Positions 24,452 to 31,833 of a stretch of 44,896 nt of DNA are shown piece by piece. This DNA is from Verrucomicrobiia bacterium (GTDB taxonomy: Bacteria; Verrucomicrobiota; Verrucomicrobiia; Verrucomicrobiales; DEV007): NCBI GenBank assembly GCA_020439945.1, contig JAGRPB010000017.1, forward strand, positions 1 to 44,896. Direction: 5' to 3'. Numbering within the stretch: the stretch's first letter is position 1; every line of letters begins with the position of its first letter. The position numbers were made by a program, and so were the translations under genes. The notes beneath the pieces are model-generated. The model searched no databases. It was not told the DNA's origin and worked only from the letters and a program-made list of their open reading frames with translations.

Positions 24452-25888
24452 CTACTTTGCCCCGCCTTGGGCCGCCGCCAGCTTCGGATCGTCCAGATCC
24501 AGTCGATAGAGAATCTGGTTGTAATCATGCCGCGGCGTTTTTGATGGCGCCTTGGAAAAGGTCTGGGTGTAAGTCCCTTCGAACAGCAGAATCGGAGAAT
24601 CCGCGGGTGAGATTTCCGGATGAATCCGGGGATTGTAGAAGGTGTGAGCCCGATGACTGACGACCTTGACGGCCGTTCCCCACGGTCCCAGCGGCGAATC
24701 GGACTCGGCATACCAGAGTTCACCGAGAACGGAAGGATCGCCCTGGATCTGCCCAAAGACTGTCACCCAACGCTTTCGGAATTCATTCCAGGCCACCGAC
24801 CCGCGGTGCGGCTTCACCTCTTCGCCGTTCTGATCGTGAAGCACGCCTGGCGACTCGACGGATTCCCATTCGTCCGGATTCGACCACGATTCGTAGGTGG
24901 GTTTCATGCGGATGGTGGGAAAAGGATCGCCAAAAAGCAGCCAGCCGTGGCCCTTCTCATCAGTCCAGAAGACAGGGTGCCCCACCGGAACCAGCTTGGG
25001 CTCGGCGCGCCCGTCGCCATCCTCCCACAGAATGTTCGTCGACTCGAAATTCTCCGTCTCGTCATTCCAGACGCACAATCCGATTCGGTAGCTGCTGAGC
25101 GGCGGCTTGATTTTGGAATAGCAACCCACCAGTCGCTCCGTCCCGTTTCGATCGGGCAGGCTCACATAACCGCTGATCCAGGTCGGCCCCGAATCCTTTG
25201 GCGCCACGTTGGCGACCACACGAACCTTCCCGGAATCGTCCCGGAAATAATCCAACTGCAATTTGATCGGCGGCTCGAAAGACGTCAGCGGCTGGATCGC
25301 GGTCGTTGCGGAGGTCATGTGGAAAAGACCGAGCGGATACTTGGGCAGAATCGTGTCGCCCCAGGCCCAGAACAGCTTGCCCCGATGCATCGCGTTTTGG
25401 ACACTGTCGCTGCCGAGTATGCCGCTCTCCCGCCAGTCGAGTTGCTCGCCCAGTTTCTGGCTTTCGCCAAAAATCCCGCCGCCGGTGAGCCGACCGAGTC
25501 GTTTGGCGATGATCGTTCGGGTGAGCCTGATCTCATGGTCGCCACCCGGTACGGGCGTGAAGCGGAAACCGCGATAGCCGAAGCCATCGGCCTTCATTTC
25601 ATAGCCGTCCGCCGCCACGTCAAACCACGTCTCGACTCCCATCAGTTCCGGCAGATCGAAGGCGACCACGCCCGCGTTGTCCGTGAAAAAGGAAACGCTG
25701 TGCGTGGTGGTCAGTTCCACCAGCGGCACCGGCCAGCCGTTTTCGTCGTCGACCACCCGGATGCGGCACGGCTCAATCGCCAGGGTCGAGGCGACAAGAC
25801 TCAAGAGGGTTAAGCCTGCGATCCAACCCGGTTGAGTCGCGGACCTGACCCTGTTGAATCGATGGAGAAAAGGAATAGGCGGGATCAT
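24452..25888 (-). CDS. Secreted DUF4185-like beta-propeller protein
   Basis: The 478-residue protein starts at ATG 25888 with an unusually long basic n-region and then the hydrophobic core GWIAGLTLLSLVASTLA of a Sec signal. Residues about 40-125 look like a carboxypeptidase-regulatory-type beta sandwich (IRVVDDENGWPVPLVELTTT). The rest has propeller-like strands such as GILGSDSVQNAMHRGKLFWA, HPVFWTDEKGHGWLLFGDP and ELWYAESDSPLGPWG, as in DUF4185 and GH43/GH117-like five-bladed propellers. It is probably a periplasmic carbohydrate-active or binding protein. The n-region (residues 10-21) is encoded by a dispersed palindromic repeat (25826-25862), so the signal peptide may have been remodelled by insertion. 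Confidence 0.78.
   Translation of the reverse strand: MIPPIPFLHRFNRVRSATQPGWIAGLTLLSLVASTLAIEPCRIRVVDDENGWPVPLVELTTTHSVSFFTDNAGVVAFDLPELMGVETWFDVAADGYEMKADGFGYRGFRFTPVPGGDHEIRLTRTIIAKRLGRLTGGGIFGESQKLGEQLDWRESGILGSDSVQNAMHRGKLFWAWGDTILPKYPLGLFHMTSATTAIQPLTSFEPPIKLQLDYFRDDSGKVRVVANVAPKDSGPTWISGYVSLPDRNGTERLVGCYSKIKPPLSSYRIGLCVWNDETENFESTNILWEDGDGRAEPKLVPVGHPVFWTDEKGHGWLLFGDPFPTIRMKPTYESWSNPDEWESVESPGVLHDQNGEEVKPHRGSVAWNEFRKRWVTVFGQIQGDPSVLGELWYAESDSPLGPWGTAVKVVSHRAHTFYNPRIHPEISPADSPILLFEGTYTQTFSKAPSKTPRHDYNQILYRLDLDDPKLAAAQGGAK
25826..25862. repeat. 37-bp palindromic repeat, copy 1 (inside a coding region)
   Basis: This copy contains GTTGAGTCGCGGACC with near dyad symmetry around GCG, flanked by CAACCC and ACCCTGTTGA. 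It matches the copy at 36904-36940 at 30 of 37 positions. It lies in frame within the 5' end of the propeller gene and encodes RFNRVRSATQPG on the minus strand. Confidence 0.7.
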
Positions 25889-26038
25889 CAGTCACTGACG
25901 TGGGCGATTCGGCCCGAAAAGTTCATTGATGAAAAAGGTGCTTGGACTTCATCTTCTGGCATCGGCACCGATTCGCGGGCTTGACGATCCTCACCATGAC
26001 AGCACCGGTGAATCTTCGACAATCTTTCTTCCTGCTTC

Positions 26039-27898
26039 ATGAGATTCCTCCATTTTTGGCCACTTCACGCGCTCGCCATTCTCCTCTACACGAGCCTCAC
26101 CCCGACGAGGGCCGATTCTCCAAAGGAATCGTATGTCGTCACCGAGAACGTGATGATTCCCATGCGCGACGGTGTGAAACTGGCGGCGGACCTCTATCTG
26201 CCGCTCAGGGATGGCAAGGCGATCGATGGACCACTTCCGGTGATTCTCGCCCGAACGCCCTATGGAAAAAGTTCCCGCGAAGCAAAGGCCTACACGCCTC
26301 ACGGCTACGCGGTCGTGGTCCAGGATACCCGGGGCCGAGGTGAGTCGGAAGGCACGTGGACCTGGATGACCACCGACCGGGAAGACGGTTACGACACCGT
26401 CGAATGGATCGCCGATCAACCGTGGTCGAACGGGAAGATCGGGATGACGGGCTGCTCCTACGTCGGCGCCACGCAGCATCTCGCGGCCATGGCTCGCCCG
26501 CCGCACCTGACCACCATCATTCCCGCGAATCCCTCCATCAACCATGGCATCGGCAGCGTCATCTACGGCGGTGCTTTCCGACTTCGGGTGGTGAACTGGA
26601 TCGTCGGCAACGCCTCCAAAGGCAGCGTCCTGGCTCGAGATCCGCGGTTTCGCGAGGCCTTGGAGCAGCAGGCAGAGCAGAAAAACTACTATCTCACCCA
26701 CCTGCCGATTCGTCGCGGCCAGACGCCCCTGCGGATGGTGCCGGAGTATGAAGGCATGCTGATCGACATGTTGGAACATCGGCGAAACGATGAATTCTGG
26801 CGATTCAGCAACATCATCGAGCACGTCGACGAACACCTGGATCTGCCCGTCTTCATGGTCGGTGGCTGGTATGACCTGTTCAGCAGCAGCACCAGCGAGA
26901 CCTACCAGGCGCTCAAAAGGAACTCGACCTCTGCCGTCCACCTCATCATGGGTCCTTGGCCGCACTGTTCGACCGGGCGTTCCCATGGCCAGGTCGATTT
27001 CGGCCCCGACGCGGCGGTCAATCTGGGGGCGATCAATCGCGCCTGGTTCGATCGTTGGCTCAAGGACGATGAAAGTTCATTCGGCGAAGAGGCGCCCTTT
27101 CGCACTCCGGCTCGACTTTTCGTGATGGGAACCGGCGATGGCCACCGGACCGAAAACGACAAGCTCTATCACGGAGGCTACTGGCGTGACGAACCCGACT
27201 ATCCGTTGCCCGATGCGGTGGAGACGAACTACTACCTGCAACCGGGTGGAGGACTGTCGCCGGTTGCGCCCGATTCGGAGACGGCTTCCACCTCCTTCCA
27301 ATTCGATCCGAGGAATCCGGTGCCGACCGTGGGCGGCTGTCTCGTGGGTTCACCGTCCGGAGCGTGGAATCAATGGGGCGGCCCGCAGGTGTGGAACGCG
27401 AAGGAACCGATGCCGCTCTCGATGCGAAATGACGTGCTCGTTTTCACGACACCGCCCCTGGAGGAGGACACGACGGTGATCGGTCCGATCCGGGTGAAAC
27501 TCTGGGCGTCGTCCTCGGCGGTGGACACCGATTTCACGGCCAAATTGATCGACGTCTACCCATCCAGCTCGGATTTCCCCTCCGGTTTCGATCTCATCAT
27601 GGGCGACGGCATCATCCGGGCGCGCTACCGCGATTCGGACAAGGCGGAAAAATTCATGACGCCCGGCGAGATCTACCCGTTCGAGATCAAGCTCGATCCG
27701 TGCAGCAACGTCTTCAAGAAAGGCCACCGAATTCGGATCGATATCTCCAGCAGCAACTTCCCGAGATTCGATGTGAACCCTAACTCCGGCGAGCCGGCCA
27801 ACGACTATCGGCTCCTGATCACGGCGGAAAACACCATTTACCACGACCGCGAACATCCGTCGCACGTGGTGCTGCCATTGGTTCCCAAGAATCGGTAA
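26039..27898 (+). CDS. CocE/NonD family hydrolase (S15-like), secreted
   Basis: The 619-residue protein begins with a signal peptide (MRFLHFWPLHALAILLYTS). It then has the CocE opening VMIPMRDGVKLAADLYLP, the DTRGRGESEGTW motif, the nucleophile Ser140 in MTGCSYVGA, the acid residue in GGWYDLFSS and the His in MGPWPHCS. The C-terminal jelly-roll domain (about residues 380-619) is typical of X-Pro dipeptidyl peptidase and cocaine-esterase relatives. It hydrolyses an ester or amide bond, probably in the periplasm; the natural substrate is unknown. It diverges from the propeller-protein gene across 150 bp and ends before a strong hairpin (27946-27979). Confidence 0.92.
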   Translation: MRFLHFWPLHALAILLYTSLTPTRADSPKESYVVTENVMIPMRDGVKLAADLYLPLRDGKAIDGPLPVILARTPYGKSSREAKAYTPHGYAVVVQDTRGRGESEGTWTWMTTDREDGYDTVEWIADQPWSNGKIGMTGCSYVGATQHLAAMARPPHLTTIIPANPSINHGIGSVIYGGAFRLRVVNWIVGNASKGSVLARDPRFREALEQQAEQKNYYLTHLPIRRGQTPLRMVPEYEGMLIDMLEHRRNDEFWRFSNIIEHVDEHLDLPVFMVGGWYDLFSSSTSETYQALKRNSTSAVHLIMGPWPHCSTGRSHGQVDFGPDAAVNLGAINRAWFDRWLKDDESSFGEEAPFRTPARLFVMGTGDGHRTENDKLYHGGYWRDEPDYPLPDAVETNYYLQPGGGLSPVAPDSETASTSFQFDPRNPVPTVGGCLVGSPSGAWNQWGGPQVWNAKEPMPLSMRNDVLVFTTPPLEEDTTVIGPIRVKLWASSSAVDTDFTAKLIDVYPSSSDFPSGFDLIMGDGIIRARYRDSDKAEKFMTPGEIYPFEIKLDPCSNVFKKGHRIRIDISSSNFPRFDVNPNSGEPANDYRLLITAENTIYHDREHPSHVVLPLVPKNR

Positions 27899-27904
27899 AG
27901 AATG

Positions 27905-27934
27905 GTTGGCGGCAACCGACCCGTCTTCCGCCAA
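27905..27934. repeat. Short inverted repeat downstream of the CocE gene
   Basis: TTGGCGG (27905-27911) pairs perfectly with CCGCCAA (27928-27934) around a 16-nt loop, 7 nt after the hydrolase stop codon. No clear T-run follows. It may act with the larger hairpin at 27946-27979 at this convergent gene junction. Confidence 0.35.
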
Positions 27935-27945
27935 ACAGGTTTTCA

Positions 27946-27979
27946 CCTTCCACGCTCGGCATGATCCGAGCGTGGAAGG
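27946..27979. terminator. Strong 14-bp hairpin between convergent genes
   Basis: CCTTCCACGCTCGG (27946-27959) and CCGAGCGTGGAAGG (27966-27979) form a perfect 14-bp stem with a 6-nt loop. It lies 48 nt after the CocE stop codon and 11 nt before the stop end of the convergent VOC gene. It is well placed to end transcription from both sides, although neither side carries a clear U-tract, so Rho-dependent ending or RNA 3'-end protection is also possible. Confidence 0.6.
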
Positions 27980-27989
27980 CTGGAAGAGG

Positions 27990-28406
27990 TCAATTGCAGC
28001 CTTCGCTGCCAGCGGGAGGATTGTGCAGGCCGATCATGTTGCCCTCGGGATCGGTGACCAGCGAGATATCGCCGTATTGCCCGATCGAGAATTTCGACTT
28101 CACCACGTTGCCACCGGCTTCGGCGACCCGGCTTTCCTCTTCCCCGCAATCGGCGCAGGAGAAGTAGACCAGGGTGCTGTTTCCGCCCGGTTCGCACCCT
28201 TCCATCTTGCACAGGGCACCGCAGCATCCGCCGGCGGAGGGGTCACCGGGAAACATCAGCATTTCGAGTCCCGAAGGTTCTCCGGTCTCCGGCATGGGCA
28301 GCGACTGCATCTCGAGACCGAAGACGGCCTCGTAGAATTTCCTGGCCCGGTCCATGTCGGAAACATAGATCTCGAACCAGCCAACAGGGTTGCGTTCTTT
28401 ACTCAT
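27990..28406 (-). CDS. VOC-superfamily (glyoxalase/bleomycin-resistance-like) protein
   Basis: The 138-residue protein has two beta-alpha-beta-beta-beta modules. It begins NPVGWFEIYVSDMDRARKFYE and contains DPEGNMIGLH near the C-terminus, both standard for VOC proteins. The middle has an unusual Cys-rich segment with GGCCGALCKMEGCEPGG and FSCADCGEE, which could bind a metal, although Cys-containing relatives of this subgroup exist. It is the last gene of the TetR-led unit on the minus strand, 39 nt after the SRPBCC gene. VOC proteins bind metals or sequester or convert small reactive molecules; the specific activity is unknown. Confidence 0.88.
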   Translation of the reverse strand: MSKERNPVGWFEIYVSDMDRARKFYEAVFGLEMQSLPMPETGEPSGLEMLMFPGDPSAGGCCGALCKMEGCEPGGNSTLVYFSCADCGEEESRVAEAGGNVVKSKFSIGQYGDISLVTDPEGNMIGLHNPPAGSEGCN

Positions 28407-28445
28407 GGTTTTGATAATTGGGTTAGGATAGAGAGAAATGCAAAA

Positions 28446-28949
28446 TCACTCCGAATCCGAGGGTCCGGTGTCATTGGCGGAGAGCTCGATCAATTGGTCG
28501 AGCGCGGCGTTCCAACCTTGCTCGAATCCCATGGCGGCGTGACGGTCCCGGTCCGCGGCGGACCAGTGGGCGACCCTCGCGGTGTAGCGAAGGTTTCCGT
28601 TGCCGAGATCTTCGAAGGTGATCGTCCCGACAAAAGGCAGGGCTTGCTCATTCGAAAACAGGTCTTCGACCGGCGTCCAGTCTTCCAGCAAGGCGGAGGT
28701 GAAAACGAGTTTTTCACCGTCCACCACTTCCAGGAAGCTTCCGTGGTTGGGGAATTCCTCTCCCTCCGGACCCGCGAAAGTGCTGTTGAATCGACCACCG
28801 GGGCGGGGATCGATCTCGGCGTCGGTGACCCGCCACGGCTTGGGGCAAAACCACTGCTTGAGGAGCTCCGGCTCCGTCCAGCAACGAAAGAGGCAGATTT
28901 TCAGGTCGGCGAAGGGAATATCGCGCGTGATGGAGAGTTCGTAGTTCAT
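28446..28949 (-). CDS. SRPBCC family protein (AHSA1-like)
   Basis: The 167-residue protein shows the START/Bet v1-like AHSA1 pattern. It opens with YELSITRDIPFADLKICLFR, followed by WTEPELLKQWFCPKPW, DPRPGGRFNSTFAGPEG and a C-terminal GFEQGWNAALDQLIEL. The family forms a hydrophobic cavity that binds lipid-like or aromatic ligands and is often encoded with TetR or ArsR regulators and VOC proteins. Here it sits between two VOC genes (33 nt after the upstream one) in a TetR-led operon. It is cytoplasmic with no signal peptide. Role unknown; ligand binding or detoxification is likely from context. Confidence 0.9.
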   Translation of the reverse strand: MNYELSITRDIPFADLKICLFRCWTEPELLKQWFCPKPWRVTDAEIDPRPGGRFNSTFAGPEGEEFPNHGSFLEVVDGEKLVFTSALLEDWTPVEDLFSNEQALPFVGTITFEDLGNGNLRYTARVAHWSAADRDRHAAMGFEQGWNAALDQLIELSANDTGPSDSE

Positions 28950-28982
28950 GGCGTTGGAGAGATGGATATTTTGGGATCGAGC

Positions 28983-29483
28983 TTAGTTCTGAACGGAATC
29001 GCGGGCCGCCTTCAGCGCGGCAATATCGAGCTTCTTCATGCCGAAGAGCGCCTTCATCACCGGCTCGGCGGCGGCGCCTCTCATGAGTTCGGGTAGGCAT
29101 TCCGGAACGATTTGCCAGGAAAGCCCGAAGCGATCCTTCAGCCAACCACATTGCTGCGACTCGACGGGGCCACCCGCGGAAAGCGAGTTCCAATAGTGAT
29201 CGATCTCGTTCTGGTCGGCGCAATCCACCACGAAACTGACGGCTTCGTTGAAATGAAAATGCGGCCCGCCGTTGATCCCCGTGAAATCCTGGCCGGCGAG
29301 GGTGAACGAGACGGTCATGACGCCCCCGGGTTGGTGACCGTGCTCCTCGACCCCGGCGTTCTCCGGATAGCGGTTCAGGTTGGTGATCTCGGATTCGGGA
29401 AAGACCGACGTGTAGAAGCGGGCGGCTTCCTCGGCCTGGCCATCGAACCAGAGAAACGGGGTGATGCTGGGCTTGCGGATCAT
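28983..29483 (-). CDS. VOC-superfamily PhnB-like protein
   Basis: From ATG 29483 the 166-residue protein starts KPSITPFLWFDGQAEEAARF, followed by YTSVFPESEI, FTGINGGPHFHFNEAVSFVV and GLSWQIVP. This is the PhnB / '3-demethylubiquinone-9 methyltransferase-like' VOC group. The methyltransferase label is a historical misannotation. The C-terminus is extended by MKALFGMKKLDIAALKAA, common in this group. The ATG overlaps the stop of the TetR gene by 4 nt (ATGA), so translation is coupled to the regulator. The longer open frame to 29573 runs into TetR sequence and is not used. Confidence 0.9.
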   Translation of the reverse strand: MIRKPSITPFLWFDGQAEEAARFYTSVFPESEITNLNRYPENAGVEEHGHQPGGVMTVSFTLAGQDFTGINGGPHFHFNEAVSFVVDCADQNEIDHYWNSLSAGGPVESQQCGWLKDRFGLSWQIVPECLPELMRGAAAEPVMKALFGMKKLDIAALKAARDSVQN

Positions 29484-30187
29484 GGGTTTGGAGACGGTGT
29501 CTGGATTGAATTGAGGTTGGATGACGAAAGGAGCCGCGAACGCACATCGTCCGGAAAGAAACCGGCGAGCCATTCGCGTCCCAGGGAGAGATTGCGGCGG
29601 ATCAGGGAGGGATCCTGAAGCGTCTTGGCGATCAGCATGGAGCCCTGCCAGAGGGCGTTGAGATGCCAGGCCAGCGCGACGGGATCGAAGGTTGCCTCCG
29701 GGCAGTGACGTTCCTTTGCCGAAGCAATCAGGGCGCCCACGTTCTCGGACCAGCGCTCGAGTTCACGGCAAGCGAACTGCCGTAGTTCGTCGTTCGATTG
29801 CGCCGTCTCCTGCGACATGATGCCGACCACGCAGGTGCAGACCCGATTTTCGTGTTCGGTGAAGCCTTCCATGATCGCGAAAAGCCTGCCGATCTTTTCC
29901 AGGGGGTCGCGCTCCGCATCCTTCCAGGCTTCGGCGTAGAGATTGGTTCCGAAATCTCCCCACCACTCGATCGCGGCGCGCCCGATGGCGTCCTTGGAAT
30001 CGAAATGGTGAAAGAAGCTTCCCTTGGTGACGCCCGCTTCATCGCAGATCTGCCCGACCGACGTCGCCGCGAATCCCTGGCGCAGGATCAGCTCCACCGC
30101 CGCGCCAACCAGCGCCGCCCGCGTGGCCTCCGGATTCCGCGAGCGGGTCCGTGTCGCTTTGGTATTGGCTTTCCGGTTGGATTTCAC
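29480..30187 (-). CDS. TetR/AcrR family transcriptional regulator
   Basis: The 235-residue protein has a basic N-terminus (MKSNRKANTKATRTRSRNPE) and then the TetR DNA-binding helices with AAVELILRQGFAATSVGQIC and the recognition-helix region GVTKGSFFHHFDSKDAI. The C-terminal ligand domain includes a Cys pair (CTCVVGIMSQET), similar to TetR proteins of the TetR_C_6/AcuR-like kind. The start codon is GTG at 30187. It is the first gene of a four-gene unit with VOC and SRPBCC proteins. A near-perfect 14-bp palindrome in the promoter (30215-30228) suggests it represses its own operon and releases DNA upon binding an electrophile or aromatic ligand (inference). Confidence 0.93.
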   Translation of the reverse strand: MKSNRKANTKATRTRSRNPEATRAALVGAAVELILRQGFAATSVGQICDEAGVTKGSFFHHFDSKDAIGRAAIEWWGDFGTNLYAEAWKDAERDPLEKIGRLFAIMEGFTEHENRVCTCVVGIMSQETAQSNDELRQFACRELERWSENVGALIASAKERHCPEATFDPVALAWHLNALWQGSMLIAKTLQDPSLIRRNLSLGREWLAGFFPDDVRSRLLSSSNLNSIQTPSPNP

Positions 30188-30206
30188 GATTTACAGCGGT
30201 GGACCT

Positions 30207-30235
30207 GCGATAAAACCGACCGGTTGGTATGTAAA
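30207..30235 (-). promoter_or_regulatory. Predicted promoter with TetR operator
   Basis: On the minus strand TTTACA (30235-30230) and TATCGC (30212-30207) are spaced by 17 bp, like -35 and -10 boxes; the -10 is weak. The palindrome ACCGACCGGTTGGT (30215-30228; 12 of 14 positions symmetric) fills the spacer. The -10 lies 19 nt before the GTG start of the TetR gene, so a bound repressor would block RNA polymerase. Confidence 0.55.
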
Positions 30236-30356
30236 GCAATTTTCTGGACCGTGGGTGATTTTTTTTCAAGCCATACCCCTCAGTCCAGTTGCTCGCCGCG
30301 TTGCCGGATCGGCCGATGACTCCCGCTTAAATCGGCAGATGCCAACTCCGCCGGAA

Positions 30357-31805
30357 TCAGGCCAGGATCTCTCTCGCCACTTCTCCCGATGTCTCGGTGA
30401 GCCGGAAATTGCGGCCGCCGTAGTTGTAGGTGAGCTGCTTGTGGTCGAGCCCGAGCAAGTGCAGCACCGTGGCGTGCCAGTCGTGGATGTGCATCGGATT
30501 CTCTACCGCCTCGTAACCGATTTCGTCGGTGGCGCCGTAGTTCATGCCACCTTTGACTCCGCCGCCGGCCATCCAGAGCGAGAAGCCCTTGTGATTGTGA
30601 TCGCGTCCGTCGAGACCGGGCGCGTAGGGGGTGCGACCGAATTCCCCGCCCCAGATCACCAGGGTGTCTTTCAGCAAACCACGGCGCTTAAGGTCAGTGA
30701 GGAGCGCGCCGACAGGTTGATCGACCGATTCGCAGGCCTTCTTGATGTTCTGTGACAGCAGGGCGTGATGATCCCACCCTTCCGGCGAGGCGATTTCGAT
30801 AAAGCGGACACCGGCCTCCACCAGTCGCCGACTGAGAAGGCACTGGCGGGCAAAGATGTCGTTGCCGTTCCCGATTCCATAGAGTTCGAGGGTTTCCTTC
30901 GATTCATCGCCCAGTTCCAGCACACCGGGAACCTCGCTCTGCATGCGGAAAGCGAGTTCGAAGGACTCGATCATGCCCTCGACTTCGGGCTGATGCGGGT
31001 CACGACGGAGTCGGCTCTGGTTGAGGCCTCGGATGAGATCGAGTTGCCGCCGCTGCTCAGCCAAATTGAGATGCTCGTTGGCGATGTTTTTCATCGGCGG
31101 TCCCGGCGCCTGCTGACGTTTCAGGAGGGCCGCGTAGAGGCCGGGAAGCTGGCTGCCGCCGAGGCGGGTTCCCTGGCAGATGCTCGGCAGGAAGGCGCTG
31201 CCGTAGTTCCTGGCACCCCCGTCACCGGCGGGAGGATTCAGGGTCACGAATCCGGGGAGATCCTCGTTTTCACTCCCGAGCCCATAAATGGTCCAGGCAC
31301 CGAGCGACGGCCGCACGAATTGGAAGCTGCCGGTGTGCATCTGGACAAAGGCCGGCGAGTGGTTCGGCACATCGGTGTGCATCGAATTGAGAATACAGAT
31401 CTCGTCGGCGTGTTCCCCGATGTGGGGCAGCAGGCTGGTCATTCGCAGGCCGGACTGTCCATATCGGGCAAACGGATGTGCCGGTGCCAGCAGCTTCGCC
31501 CCGATGGCGTCGCGTCCGGTTCGCGCCGTCTTGCCGTTGTTTTTTTCCAGGATCGGCTTGTAGTCGAGCAGGTCGACGTGCGAGGGCCCGCCGCGCATGG
31601 TGAGAAAGATTACGTGCCTGGCTCGGGCCGGGAAATGGGTCGGTTTCGGAGTGAGACCGCTCGCCGAGACAGCTGTGGAGGCAACCGCGTGGCCGGTTTT
31701 GGCCGCCAGGGCGGAAAAGGCGAGCCAGCCGAGCCCGAGGGACGAGGTTCTCAGCATCTCGCGCCGGGAGGCAAAAGGAGGCTCGGTGGTTCGGAGGGTT
31801 TTCAT
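30357..31805 (-). CDS. DUF1501 protein, Tat-exported
   Basis: The 482-residue protein starts with a twin-arginine signal (SRREMLRTSSLGLGWLAFSA). The family motifs RHVIFLTMRGGPSHVDLLDY, LNSMHTDVPNHSPAFVQMHTG, and GGEFGRTPYAPGLDGRDHNH with GFSLWMAGGGVKGG identify DUF1501, a member of the alkaline-phosphatase/sulfatase-like superfamily that is amplified in Planctomycetota and Verrucomicrobiota. Tat export implies folding with a cofactor or metal in the cytoplasm. It follows the PSCyt1-DUF1549-DUF1553 gene by 28 nt, the usual partner arrangement, and is the last gene of the sigma-factor-led operon. The biochemical function is unknown. Its ATG is preceded by a pyrimidine-rich stretch and no Shine-Dalgarno. 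Confidence 0.93.
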   Translation of the reverse strand: MKTLRTTEPPFASRREMLRTSSLGLGWLAFSALAAKTGHAVASTAVSASGLTPKPTHFPARARHVIFLTMRGGPSHVDLLDYKPILEKNNGKTARTGRDAIGAKLLAPAHPFARYGQSGLRMTSLLPHIGEHADEICILNSMHTDVPNHSPAFVQMHTGSFQFVRPSLGAWTIYGLGSENEDLPGFVTLNPPAGDGGARNYGSAFLPSICQGTRLGGSQLPGLYAALLKRQQAPGPPMKNIANEHLNLAEQRRQLDLIRGLNQSRLRRDPHQPEVEGMIESFELAFRMQSEVPGVLELGDESKETLELYGIGNGNDIFARQCLLSRRLVEAGVRFIEIASPEGWDHHALLSQNIKKACESVDQPVGALLTDLKRRGLLKDTLVIWGGEFGRTPYAPGLDGRDHNHKGFSLWMAGGGVKGGMNYGATDEIGYEAVENPMHIHDWHATVLHLLGLDHKQLTYNYGGRNFRLTETSGEVAREILA

Positions 31806-31833
31806 GACTTGGAGAGAGAGTTCGTCGTTTCAT

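Noticed and set aside
29483..29573. Upstream extension of the PhnB-like VOC gene into the TetR gene
   Set aside because: Family similarity starts at the ATG at 29483, which overlaps the TetR stop by 4 nt.
30312..30336. GCCGAT...ATCGGC inverted repeat downstream of the DUF1501 gene as a terminator
   Set aside because: The stem is only 6 bp with a 13-nt loop and no T-run on the minus strand, so it is too weak to report as a terminator.
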